A DNA stretch of 64,000 nt, from positions 1 to 64,000 of the forward strand of contig JAWLGP010000002.1 in NCBI GenBank assembly GCA_041685045.1. The letters are read 5' to 3'. This DNA is from Thiohalomonas sp041685045. GTDB taxonomy: Bacteria > Pseudomonadota > Gammaproteobacteria > Thiohalomonadales > Thiohalomonadaceae. Below the pieces are notes generated by a model that had not been told where the DNA came from, did no database searches, and worked only from the letters and a program-made list of their open reading frames with translations. The translations under genes and the position numbers were made by a program. This document shows, in pieces, positions 43,942-52,188 of this stretch; position 1 is the stretch's first letter; each line of letters opens with the position of its first letter.

Positions 43942-46347
43942 ATGAGCTCCCCTGCCGAGAGCGTGACGGCCGACCGCGACCCGGTCAGCCGCCTGGCCGC
44001 GCGTCTGCGCGAGAAGCACAAGGCCCGTATCACCGGTGAGCTGGTGTTGCCGGCCCGTAAGGGGCGCTATGCCGAGCTGCCAGCGGAGTTGGACACCCGC
44101 CTGCGGACGGCGCTGACCAGGCGGGGCATCGACCGGCTCTACAGCCACCAGGCGGCGGCCTGGAATGCCGTGCGGGCCGGACGTCACACCGTGATCGTCA
44201 CCCCCACCGCTTCCGGCAAGACCCTCTGCTACAACCTGCCCGTGATCCACGATGCCCTCAACCGCCAGGGCAAGGCGCTCTACCTGTTTCCCACCAAGGC
44301 GCTGTCGCAGGACCAGGTGGCGGAAATCCTGGAGCTGAATGAGGCGGGGAACCTGAGCGTCCGCGCCTATACCTTCGACGGCGACACGCCGGGCGACGCG
44401 CGCAAGGCGGTGCGCACCAAGGGTGACATCGTGGTCTCCAACCCGGACATGCTGCACCAGGGGATCCTGCCGCATCACACCAAATGGGCGCAGTTCTTCG
44501 AGAACCTGCATTACGTGGTGATCGACGAGATGCACACCTACCGCGGCGTGTTCGGCTCCCATGTGGCCAATGTCATCCGCCGGCTGCGGCGTATCTGCCG
44601 CTTCTACGGCTCGGATCCGGTGTTCATCCTCTGCTCGGCCACCATCGCCAATCCGGCGGAGCTGGCGAGCCGCTTGATCGGTGACGAGGTGGCCGCGGTG
44701 ACCGAGAGCGGGGCCCCGGCCGGTGAGAAGCACCTGTTGCTGTGGAATCCGCCGGTGATCAACCCGGACCTCGGCATTCGCGCCTCGGCCCGCTCGCAGG
44801 CGACCCGTATCGCACGCGCCGCGGTTCGAGCCGGGCTCAAGACCATCATCTTTGCCCAGACCCGGCTGATGGTGGAGGTGCTGACCAAATACCTGAAGGA
44901 CGTGTTCGACAAGGACCCGCGCAAGCCGGCGCGAGTGGCCGCCTACCGCGGCGGCTATCTTCCCACCGAGCGGCGCGCCACCGAAAAGCGGCTGCGGGCC
45001 GGCAATCTCGATTGCGTGATCGCCACCTCGGCGCTGGAACTGGGGGTCGACATCGGTGCACTGGATGTCTGCCTGCTGAACGGCTATCCCGGCACCATCG
45101 CCGGCACCTGGCAGCGGTTGGGCCGTGCCGGCCGCCGCCAGCGCACCGCCCTCGGTGTACTGGTCGCCACCAGCCAGCCGCTGGACCAGTACATCGTGCG
45201 CAATCCCGAATTCTTCCTGGGCGCCTCGCCCGAACACGCCCGCATCGACCCGGACCAGCTGCTGATCCTGCTCGATCACGTGCGCTGTGCCGCCTTTGAA
45301 CTGCCGTTCAAGAAGGGCGAACGCTTCGGCAGCGAAAACCTGCTGGAGATGCTCGAATACCTGCAGGAGGAGGGCATCGTCCATCCCGAGGGCGACGCCT
45401 GGCACTGGACCGCCGACAGCTATCCGGCCAATGCCGTGTCGCTGCGCTCGGTGGCGGAGGGAAATTTCGTGGTGATCGACATCACCGACGGCGGCCAGAA
45501 CATCGTCGCCGAGGTGGACTTCTCCAGTGCGCCCATGACCATCTATGAAGGCGCCATCTATCTGATCCAGGCGAGCCCCTACCAGGTGGAGAAGCTCGAT
45601 TGGGAGGGACGCAAGGCGTTCGTGCGCAAGACCCGCGCCGACTATTACACCGACGCCATCGACTACACCAAGCTGACCATCCTGGAAGACTTCGAGCGCA
45701 GCGCCGCTGCGAAGGCCGAGACCGCCCGCGGCGAGGTGCATCTGGTGCGGCGTATCTCCGGCTACAAGAAGATCCGCTACTACACCCACGAGAATATCGG
45801 CTACGGCAACATCAACCTGCCGGACCAGGAGATGCACACCACCGCGGTCTGGTGGCAGGTGCGCCCGGATGCGCTGGAGGCTGCCTTCGACAGTCGCCAA
45901 CAGGCGCTGGACGGCTTTCTCGGCGCCGCCTACGCCATGCATCATGTGGCGGCGCTCATCACCATGTCCGAGCCCCACGACCTCGGCCGCGCCGTCGGCG
46001 ACGGCGACGCCAAGTGGTTCGCCACGGTCGGTCCTCACGGGCGCGGCCAGATGCGCAGCTTCGAGGGCGGCGAACTCGTGCCCGATGCCCCTGATCAGAT
46101 CGGGGGCCGGTTCCGTCCCGCCCTTTTCCTGTACGACAACTACCCCGGCGGCATCGGCCTTTCGGCGCCCCTCTACGACCGTCGTAACGATGTGGTGCGC
46201 CAGGCCCACGACCTGGTCACCGCCTGCGACTGCGCCCACGGCTGCCCGGCCTGCGTCGGGCCGATCCTCGCCTCGGACGAAGTGCGCGGCTGGTCGCCCA
46301 AGACCGCGGCGTTGCAGGTGCTGCAGCTGTTTGGGGACGGGGCGTGA
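43942..46347 (+). CDS. mrfA: MrfA-like DEAD/DEAH helicase with C-terminal zinc domain
   Basis: An 801-residue superfamily 2 helicase of the MrfA/YprA family, which in Bacillus acts in UvrABC-independent repair of mitomycin C damage. Walker A TPTASGKT near residue 87, VVIDEMHTYRG near 193, CSATIANP near 231, then VIATSALELGVDIGALD and GRAGRRQ. The C-terminal DUF1998/MZB domain ends CDCAHGCPACVGP near 763, with the four Cys that bind zinc. Divergent from lexA. The matching MrfB-like nuclease is the next gene, though about 740 bp of repeats intervene. Confidence 0.9.
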   Translation: MSSPAESVTADRDPVSRLAARLREKHKARITGELVLPARKGRYAELPAELDTRLRTALTRRGIDRLYSHQAAAWNAVRAGRHTVIVTPTASGKTLCYNLPVIHDALNRQGKALYLFPTKALSQDQVAEILELNEAGNLSVRAYTFDGDTPGDARKAVRTKGDIVVSNPDMLHQGILPHHTKWAQFFENLHYVVIDEMHTYRGVFGSHVANVIRRLRRICRFYGSDPVFILCSATIANPAELASRLIGDEVAAVTESGAPAGEKHLLLWNPPVINPDLGIRASARSQATRIARAAVRAGLKTIIFAQTRLMVEVLTKYLKDVFDKDPRKPARVAAYRGGYLPTERRATEKRLRAGNLDCVIATSALELGVDIGALDVCLLNGYPGTIAGTWQRLGRAGRRQRTALGVLVATSQPLDQYIVRNPEFFLGASPEHARIDPDQLLILLDHVRCAAFELPFKKGERFGSENLLEMLEYLQEEGIVHPEGDAWHWTADSYPANAVSLRSVAEGNFVVIDITDGGQNIVAEVDFSSAPMTIYEGAIYLIQASPYQVEKLDWEGRKAFVRKTRADYYTDAIDYTKLTILEDFERSAAAKAETARGEVHLVRRISGYKKIRYYTHENIGYGNINLPDQEMHTTAVWWQVRPDALEAAFDSRQQALDGFLGAAYAMHHVAALITMSEPHDLGRAVGDGDAKWFATVGPHGRGQMRSFEGGELVPDAPDQIGGRFRPALFLYDNYPGGIGLSAPLYDRRNDVVRQAHDLVTACDCAHGCPACVGPILASDEVRGWSPKTAALQVLQLFGDGA

Positions 46348-46383
46348 AAGATCTCAACGCAAAGGCGCAAAGGATTGTATTTC

Positions 46384-47065
46384 GTGGGGTGCGGTGACGA
46401 CTGGATGGATGCAGGAGGTAGAGCAACGCAAGGAGCAGTTGCCGAGGAACGAACCGCACCGGCGGCACGCTCACCACATCCCACGGCCGTTCTGTCGTTC
46501 GTAGGGTGTGGTGAGGAACGAACCGCACCGATGCCGCGGAAGATGCGGTTCGCAAGCTCACCACATCCTACGGCCGTTCTGTCGTTCGTAGGGTGTGGTG
46601 AGGAACGAACCGCACCGCTGCCGCGAAAGATGCGGTTCGCAAGCTCACCACATCCCACGGCCGCCGTGTATTTCGTAGGGTGTGGTGAGGAACGAACCGC
46701 ACCGAAACTGCGAAAAGATGCGGTTCGCAGGCTCACCACATCCCACGGCCGTTCTGTCGTTCGTAGGGTGTGGTGAGGAACGAACCGCACCGAAACTGCG
46801 AAAAGATGCGGTTCGCAGGCTCAACACATCCCACGGCCGTTCTGTCGTTCGTAGGGTGTGGTGACGACTGCATGGATGCAGGAGGTAGAGCAACGCAGGG
46901 AGCAGTTGCCGAGGAACGAACCGCACCGCTGTCGCGAAAGATGCGGTTCGCAGGCTCAACACATCCCACGGCCGTTCTGTCGTTCGTAGGGTGTGGTGAC
47001 GACTGCATGGATGCAGGAGGTAGAGCAACGCAGGGAGCAGTTGCCGAGGAACGAACCGCACCGAT
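46384..47065. repeat. Cluster of ~87-bp and ~136-bp repeats
   Basis: Seven copies of GAGGAACGAACCGCACC start at 46444, 46513, 46600, 46687, 46775, 46911 and 47046. The spacing alternates between a short unit (about 87 bp: ...AAGATGCGGTTCGCA..CTCACCACATCCCACGG..., then GTAGGGTGTGGTGAG) and a long unit (about 136 bp) that adds a piece containing GGATGCAGGAGGTAGAGC. Complementary pieces (GGTGTGGTGAG and CTCACCACATCC; GAACCGCA and TGCGGTTC) allow strong hairpins in either strand. No gene is present. Confidence 0.9.
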
Positions 47066-47103
47066 AACCGCATGAAAGCAAGACGTGAGTGGATCAATTC
47101 GCA

Positions 47104-48309
47104 ATGGCGCTTAAAGATCGCCTCAAGGTGCTCAAACGGCAAACCGGCCAAACTGCCGACACTCTGGCGCCTACGCCAAACTTGGCGGAACGCCTGGGGC
47201 GTCTGCGCGCCACACCCTTACAAGCCGCTCCGCCTCGCCAAAAGCCCTCCATCGAGACCGTTGCAGAAGCGGTAGGGGGCAAGCTGATCGACGACGGCCT
47301 GATCGTCATCGACATCCGACTGCCCCACCACCATCACCACGGCAGCATTCCACTGCACCGGCTGCGGGAAGATCACCACGCACTGCCCGAAGCCCGCCAC
47401 CTCGATCTCGCCGGCACGGTCTTCGTCGACACCGAGACCACCGGCCTTTCCGGTGGCGCCGGTACCACCGTATTCCTGTTAGGCCTGGGCCGCCTCGCCG
47501 AAGACTCCCTGCTCGTCCGCCAGTACCTGATCACCGCATTTGCCGCGGAACGGGCCATGCTGACGGATGCCGCCCGTTGGCTCGCCGGCACCTCCGCCCT
47601 GGTCAGCTATAACGGCAAGAGCTTCGACCTGCCGCTGCTGGCGACACGCGCTCGGCTGCTCGGCGTGGCCGATCCATTTGCCGGTCTGCCGCACCTCGAC
47701 CTGCTGCACACCACCCGCCGTGCCTTCGGCCGCCGCTGGCTCGACTGCCGCCTCGCTACTGCCGAACGGCAACTGCTCGGCTTCATCCGTCACGACGACC
47801 TGCCCGGCTCGGAGGCCCCCGAGGCCTGGTTCGCCTGGCTGCACCGCGGCGACGCCGGCCGCCTGCCGGGCGTTGCGCGCCACAATCACTGGGACATCGT
47901 CTCCCTCGCCATCCTGCTGCCGGCGCTGGCCGATGTCCATCGCCGGCCCCACCACCACGACGCCGATCCGCTGGCCGTGGCCCGCGCCGCGCTCAAATAC
48001 AACGACCAGGAAACGGCCTACCAGCTCTTGCGCGAAACCCAAGAGACCCTGGATGAGGCCGGTCTGCTGGAACTGGCCCGGCTGCACCGGGGCAGGGGAG
48101 AGTGGCCGGCCGCCTGCGCGATTTGGGAACAACTCGCCGAAGCCCGCTGCGGCGAAGCCCTCGAACGCCTCGCCAAGTATTACGAACACGAATGCCACGA
48201 CTTTGTCCGCGCGCTGACTTACGCCCACCGCCTGCCCCCATCCGCCGATCGTGACCACCGCTGCCGCCGTCTCGAAGACCGGCTTGAACCGGGTGGCTTA
48301 TTCGAATAG
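47104..48309 (+). CDS. mrfB: MrfB-like ribonuclease H-fold exonuclease
   Basis: A 401-residue protein. The central DEDD exonuclease domain shows VFVDTETTGLSGGAGT (DxE), LVSYNGKSFDLPLLATR (second Asp) and GVARHNHWDIVSLAIL (third Asp), followed by C-terminal TPR-like helices. This is the layout of MrfB/YprB, the nuclease partner of MrfA. ATG at 47104 gives the usual start MALKDRLKVLK; a GTG at 47089 is an alternative. A His-rich patch (PHHHHHG) in the N-terminal part may be a disordered loop. Confidence 0.85.
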   Translation: MALKDRLKVLKRQTGQTADTLAPTPNLAERLGRLRATPLQAAPPRQKPSIETVAEAVGGKLIDDGLIVIDIRLPHHHHHGSIPLHRLREDHHALPEARHLDLAGTVFVDTETTGLSGGAGTTVFLLGLGRLAEDSLLVRQYLITAFAAERAMLTDAARWLAGTSALVSYNGKSFDLPLLATRARLLGVADPFAGLPHLDLLHTTRRAFGRRWLDCRLATAERQLLGFIRHDDLPGSEAPEAWFAWLHRGDAGRLPGVARHNHWDIVSLAILLPALADVHRRPHHHDADPLAVARAALKYNDQETAYQLLRETQETLDEAGLLELARLHRGRGEWPAACAIWEQLAEARCGEALERLAKYYEHECHDFVRALTYAHRLPPSADRDHRCRRLEDRLEPGGLFE

Positions 48310-48323
48310 GAAAGTCGCCGTTT

Positions 48324-49325
48324 TTAGAACAGACCCGTCGAGGGTGTTGGCGTAGAGAGGGGGCTTGAAGCGCGCCGAAAATAGAAGCGGTGCCCTGCGT
48401 AGTCGGTGGTCCCCAGTTGGCCTTCTTCAATGAGCCGCTTGACGACACTCCAGTTGGCGTGGCCCTTTTCAAGAAGCGTTTGCACAGCTTCTTCGCGCAT
48501 GGGGTGTACGGCGGTGATACTCAGCAAGTCTTGCGCGGCATCACCCGTACTGGAGAAGGCGTTGCCTTCGTAGCCGGTGAGGTACTCCACGTGGGGAAGC
48601 GCGGCGGAAAAAATTTGGAAGGCCCGCAGAAGTGCCTGGTCGCTGGGCGCCCGAACCCCGGAGGAGGCGGGAGGACGTGTGGGGATTGACAGGTAGGCGA
48701 TGTCAGGCGCGATTCGCTTGAGGAAATCGGCCACGCCCTGCACGGATTCGACATGGTCGTTGATGCCGCTGATCAGCATGGTTTCCGTTGCCAGTTCTCC
48801 CTTCCGGGGCTCCGTCGCGAACGCGCTGATGCCGTCAAGCAGCTTCGAAAGATTCAGCTGGCCATCGGGCCGATTGATCCGGGCCCAGACCTCGGGGTCG
48901 ACACTGTCCACCTTTACCGATACCCAGTCGAGCGTGCGAAGCACCTCGCGCACTTCGGGGCGCCAGAGCAGCGAACCATTAGTGATGATCGCGATGGGGA
49001 TTTCGAGGGGGCGCAAACGCGCGATGGTTTCCCCCAAATGGACATCCAGCGTGGGCTCCCCATCCGGCACGAAGGTGAGGTAGTCGATGGTATCGCCAGC
49101 CTCCCTGGCCCTCTCGACGCGGGCGCGCACCGCGTCTTCCACGCTCTCCGGCGGGAAGAATGCGCGAGGGAGGATCTCCGTCTGTTTGGTCGGCCCCACC
49201 TGGCAGTAGACGCAGGAGTAGGAGCAGGCCTTAGGCGGGATGTTGTTGATGCCCAGGCTCCGCCCGAGCCGGCGCGACGGCACCGGGCCGAAGGTCAGTG
49301 AGGGGGTGGCGCCGTACGAACTCAT
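48324..49325 (-). CDS. Radical SAM protein
   Basis: A 333-residue radical SAM enzyme: FGPVPSRRLGRSLGINNIPP is followed by the [4Fe-4S] motif CSYSCVYC (CxxxCxxC), then DYLTFVPDGEPTLD, IITNGSLLW and a C-terminal region (SITAVHPMREEAVQTLLEKG) resembling a winged helix. Such proteins (YtqA/Fe-S oxidoreductase-like) have no established substrate. Start at 49325 follows GGAGG. Ends 14 bp from the convergent mrfB. Confidence 0.85.
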   Translation of the reverse strand: MSSYGATPSLTFGPVPSRRLGRSLGINNIPPKACSYSCVYCQVGPTKQTEILPRAFFPPESVEDAVRARVERAREAGDTIDYLTFVPDGEPTLDVHLGETIARLRPLEIPIAIITNGSLLWRPEVREVLRTLDWVSVKVDSVDPEVWARINRPDGQLNLSKLLDGISAFATEPRKGELATETMLISGINDHVESVQGVADFLKRIAPDIAYLSIPTRPPASSGVRAPSDQALLRAFQIFSAALPHVEYLTGYEGNAFSSTGDAAQDLLSITAVHPMREEAVQTLLEKGHANWSVVKRLIEEGQLGTTDYAGHRFYFRRASSPLSTPTPSTGLF

Positions 49326-49437
49326 GAACAGCCTCCAGCCATCGAGCTTAACCGGATTCAAGCACATTAGGCTGAAGCCGCCCAAAGGCTGTGCTAATTA
49401 AACCGGTAATGCGGCGATCGATCAGGGAGGATGAACC

Positions 49438-49650
49438 ATGCCAAGGGGAAGGGGCTTTTTCGGGGCACGCTGGGGAGAGCATCATCATCGCCATGCGCCG
49501 TTTCCTTTCTGGGGCGGCGGCCCGTGGCTGTTTCGGCGTCCTTCGCAAGAAGAGGAGAAACAGGCACTGGATGAGTATATTGGCGAACTCAAGGAGGAAC
49601 TTCAGGCCGCCGAGGAGTACCGGCGCGAAATGGAACGTGGCGAACACTGA
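49438..49650 (+). CDS. Small DUF5320-like protein
   Basis: A 70-residue protein: Gly/Arg/His/Trp-rich N-terminus (MPRGRGFFGARWGEHHHRH, PFWGGGPW) and an acidic helical C-terminus (ALDEYIGELKEELQAAEEYR). This matches the style of small DUF5320-type proteins often seen near iron-sulfur and nitrogenase-cofactor-like genes. GGGAGGATG precedes the start. Function unknown. Confidence 0.6.
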   Translation: MPRGRGFFGARWGEHHHRHAPFPFWGGGPWLFRRPSQEEEKQALDEYIGELKEELQAAEEYRREMERGEH

Positions 49651-49742
49651 GGTGGCGATGCTCTGAACGGTTTTGAGGGGCATGCGGTGGGGCCTCAGCA
49701 TTGGGCTATTGTGCCGAGGCTCCATACAGTGGCTGGGGCGCG

Positions 49743-50378
49743 ATGGCGATAACGGGACCTTTTGAAACCCATCACCGCCGCTACGATGACTGGTTCGAGC
49801 ACCATGCGGCCGCGTACCAGTCGGAACTGCTCGCCATTCGCGCCCTTCTTCCCTGGGAAGGCCGCGGCCTGTCGATTGGCGTCGGTACCGGCCGTTTCGC
49901 CGCGCCCTTGGGCGTTTCCTTCGGCATCGATCCGGCGCCGCGGGTGCTCGCCTATGCCAGAGGAAGGGGCGTTTCCGTTGTGCAGGGCGTTGCCGAAGCA
50001 CTGCCGTTTACGGACGGCAGCTTCGACTACGCCCTGAGCGTGACCACCATCTGCTTCGTCGATGACATCGGTTGCATGTTAAATGAAGCGCGCCGCGTAT
50101 TAAGGTTGGGCGGCGGGTTGGTCATCGGCTTTATCGATCGCACCAGCGGGCTCGGCCAGCACTATTTGGCCCATCAGGCGGAAAGTGTCTTTTATCGCGA
50201 GGCGACCTTCTACTCTGCAGACGAGTTGGAGCGGCAGTTGGGGAATAGCGGCTTCAGTGCTCCTGTCTGGGTGCAAACCCTCTCCAAGCCGCTGCCGGAG
50301 ATCACCGCGGTCGAGCCCATCCGTGCGGGCCGTGGGGAGGGTGCCTTCGTGGCCGTGAAGGCCGCGGCTTCGCCTTGA
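49743..50378 (+). CDS. Class I SAM-dependent methyltransferase
   Basis: A 211-residue methyltransferase with motif I LSIGVGTGRFAAPLG, an acidic FGIDPAPRVL at the end of strand 2, VQGVAEALPFTDGSFDYALSV and LRLGGGLVIGFIDR, the usual Methyltransf_11 layout. The substrate cannot be told. ATG at 49743 is chosen; a more distal in-frame start would add 14 poorly conserved residues. Confidence 0.85.
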   Translation: MAITGPFETHHRRYDDWFEHHAAAYQSELLAIRALLPWEGRGLSIGVGTGRFAAPLGVSFGIDPAPRVLAYARGRGVSVVQGVAEALPFTDGSFDYALSVTTICFVDDIGCMLNEARRVLRLGGGLVIGFIDRTSGLGQHYLAHQAESVFYREATFYSADELERQLGNSGFSAPVWVQTLSKPLPEITAVEPIRAGRGEGAFVAVKAAASP

Positions 50379-50461
50379 GGATCAGAAACCGAACCCGAAG
50401 GCGCGCTTCGTGGCCAAAAACGATCGAAACAGAGCCACCTCCGGCGTTTGGCAGGAATGGT

Positions 50462-50890
50462 ATGAAGTCAGCCCGCCTGAAAACCGCTTTCCGACGCACA
50501 TTGCGCTCGTTTGGCGCCATGACACCGATCCTGCTGGGGGTACTGCTCCTCACTGCGCTGGCCCTGGAATCACTGCCCGTAGCATGGATGACGGCCTGGA
50601 TGGGCTACTCGCCAATCGTGGACGCGGTGCTGGGAGCGGGACTCGGTAGCGTCTCCACCGGCAACCCGGCTGCCAGCTATCTACTCGCCGGCGAACTCCT
50701 CGCCGCCGGGGTCAGCCTCACCGCGGCCACCGCGCTCATTGTCAGTTGGGTGACGGTGGGACTGGTGCAACTGCCCGCCGAAGCCCTGATGCTGGGGTGG
50801 CGGTTTGCATTGCTTCGCGCCTTGTTCTGCTTCGTGTCGGCAGTCGTGGCCGCTCTGATTGTCGTAAGTCTTTTGGCGGTGGCCGGGTGA
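50462..50890 (+). CDS. Two-gene permease, first half
   Basis: A 142-residue protein with about four hydrophobic helices, including ILLGVLLLTALALESLPVA and the GAGLGSVSTGNPAASYLLAG loop. It resembles small permease-like (DUF318-type) half proteins. The stop overlaps the GTG of the next gene, another four-helix protein, so the two probably form one membrane complex. Substrate unknown. Confidence 0.65.
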   Translation: MKSARLKTAFRRTLRSFGAMTPILLGVLLLTALALESLPVAWMTAWMGYSPIVDAVLGAGLGSVSTGNPAASYLLAGELLAAGVSLTAATALIVSWVTVGLVQLPAEALMLGWRFALLRALFCFVSAVVAALIVVSLLAVAG

Positions 50891-51399
50891 GCCAACCACG
50901 CCGAAACGGCCGCTCGGCGGGCGGGTGGTGGTTTCTCCTGCTGGTGCTTTTGGCTTACGCCGTCGTCGGGGTGGGGGAGCCTGACGTCGCCCACCGGGCG
51001 CTGGCCACCTTTGGGAAGCTGTTCGTGGGTTTGGTTCCGGCTCTGCTTCTGGTCTTCGCCTTCATGCTCGTTTTGAACTGGGCTTTCGAAGGAAAGGAAA
51101 ACCTGCCCGAACTGGGGAGTCGGGCCGGTGTTCGGGAATGGGTGCTGGCCATCGCTGCCGGTGTCCTGTCGGTCGGTCCCCTCTACCCCTGGTACGGACT
51201 GCTCGCCCAACTGCGGGCCCGCGGGATTCACTCGGGGCTCATCGCGGCCTTTCTATACGCCCGCGCCATCAAATTGCCGCTGCTGCCGCTCATGGTTCAC
51301 TACTTCGGGCTGGCGTATACCGTTGTTCTGAGCCTTGTTTTGCTCACCTTCTCCCTCGTGAGCGGATGGATTGTGGGGCGATTGACACCGCAAGACTGA
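50887..51399 (+). CDS. Two-gene permease, second half
   Basis: A 170-residue membrane protein with helices LLLVLLAYAVVGVG, LFVGLVPALLLVFAFMLVLN, AIAAGVLSVGPLYPWYGLL and a C-terminal pair. GTG start overlaps the preceding stop (GTGA). The GVLSVGPLYPWYG loop mirrors the GSVSTGNPAASYL loop of the first half, as expected for inverted-repeat permeases. Confidence 0.65.
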   Translation: MSQPRRNGRSAGGWWFLLLVLLAYAVVGVGEPDVAHRALATFGKLFVGLVPALLLVFAFMLVLNWAFEGKENLPELGSRAGVREWVLAIAAGVLSVGPLYPWYGLLAQLRARGIHSGLIAAFLYARAIKLPLLPLMVHYFGLAYTVVLSLVLLTFSLVSGWIVGRLTPQD

Positions 51400-51676
51400 G
51401 ACGCCTTTTCTCCAAACCCCTCTCGCCGTAAATGGTCGCCTGCGTGTAGGGGCGCATGACCGCCAGCAGATCGCGTCGTTTCAGCTTGGCACCCACCCCG
51501 CGCTGACGGCACCCATCGCCTGCCGAATGTGAGCGCATCGGCGCGGGAAACCGGCGTCTCCGTCATCGGCGGACATGCGGATTTACCGCGTCTTCGAAGC
51601 TTAGGGGGATTTCTGTTGTCACAACGAATGCGAATCGTTATCATTAACACCTAATTTTATTGGAGAGGATCCAGCC
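51400..51676. other. Gap upstream of feo operon with possible gene scrap
   Basis: About 280 bp. Bases near 51537-51582 encode REtGVSVIGGHAD-like residues in one frame, similar to the GVSIIGGHTG segment of the AIR-synthase family gene at 9953; likely a small relic. The last 50 bp hold the Fur-box candidate. Confidence 0.35.
51627..51645. promoter_or_regulatory. Fur box candidate upstream of feoA
   Basis: AATGCGAATCGTTATCATT; its 15-bp core TGCGAATCGTTATCA matches the 7-1-7 Fur pattern TGATAAT-N-ATTATCA at 11 of 14 positions. It is 32 bp before the first feoA start codon, as expected for iron-repressed Feo genes. Confidence 0.65.
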
Positions 51677-51952
51677 ATGATACCGCTGGGACTGCTGGGC
51701 GCGGGCGAACGCGCTGAAGTGGTGGATGTGATGCTCGCCAAGGGCAAGGGCCGGCGATGCGGCGCTTTGGCCGAGCGGGCCCGCCTGGAAGAGATGGGGC
51801 TGCGCCAAGGCGGTTCGGTCACGGTGGTGAGCAACGAGGGCACCGGGCCGCTGCTTCTCAAGCTGGGCGAGTCGCGCGTGGCGCTGGGGCGCGGGGTGGC
51901 CATGAAGGTGATGGTCCGCCAGGTCGCGGCCGAAGTTCTTCGGGAGGGCTAG
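51677..51952 (+). CDS. feoA: FeoA-domain protein 1
   Basis: A 91-residue SH3-like protein of the FeoA family: PLGLLGAGERAEVVDVML, ARLEEMGLRQGGSVTVVSN and ALGRGVAMKVMVR. FeoA is a small cytoplasmic partner of the FeoB ferrous iron channel. First gene of a four-gene operon; a Fur-box candidate lies 32 bp upstream. Two bases separate it from a second FeoA-like gene. Confidence 0.9.
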   Translation: MIPLGLLGAGERAEVVDVMLAKGKGRRCGALAERARLEEMGLRQGGSVTVVSNEGTGPLLLKLGESRVALGRGVAMKVMVRQVAAEVLREG

Positions 51953-51954
51953 GC

Positions 51955-52188
51955 GTGGCGAATACCTTGGCAACCCTACAGTCCGGCGAAATCGGGCGCA
52001 TTACGAAGATTGGCGTGAAGGGACCGCTGAAGCGGCGGCTGATGGATATGGGCGTCCTGGTGGGCGAGACGGTACGGGTGGAGAAGATCGCGCCGCTGGG
52101 CGGACCCATCGAAATGACCGTCAAAGGCTACAAGCTGTCGCTGCGCAAGAGTGAGGCGGCGGAGATTCAAGTGGAGACCGGGCAGTGA
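51955..52188 (+). CDS. feoA: FeoA-domain protein 2
   Basis: A 77-residue FeoA family protein: LQSGEIGRITKIGVKGPLKRRLMDMGVLVGE, then IEMTVKGYKLSLRKSEAAEI. GTG start after GGAGGG; the stop overlaps the feoB start by 4 bp. Having two consecutive feoA genes before feoB is common in proteobacterial feoAAB operons. Confidence 0.92.
   Translation: MANTLATLQSGEIGRITKIGVKGPLKRRLMDMGVLVGETVRVEKIAPLGGPIEMTVKGYKLSLRKSEAAEIQVETGQ

Noticed and set aside
43873..46239. A 788-codon minus-strand frame
   Set aside because: Antisense shadow of the mrfA-like helicase.
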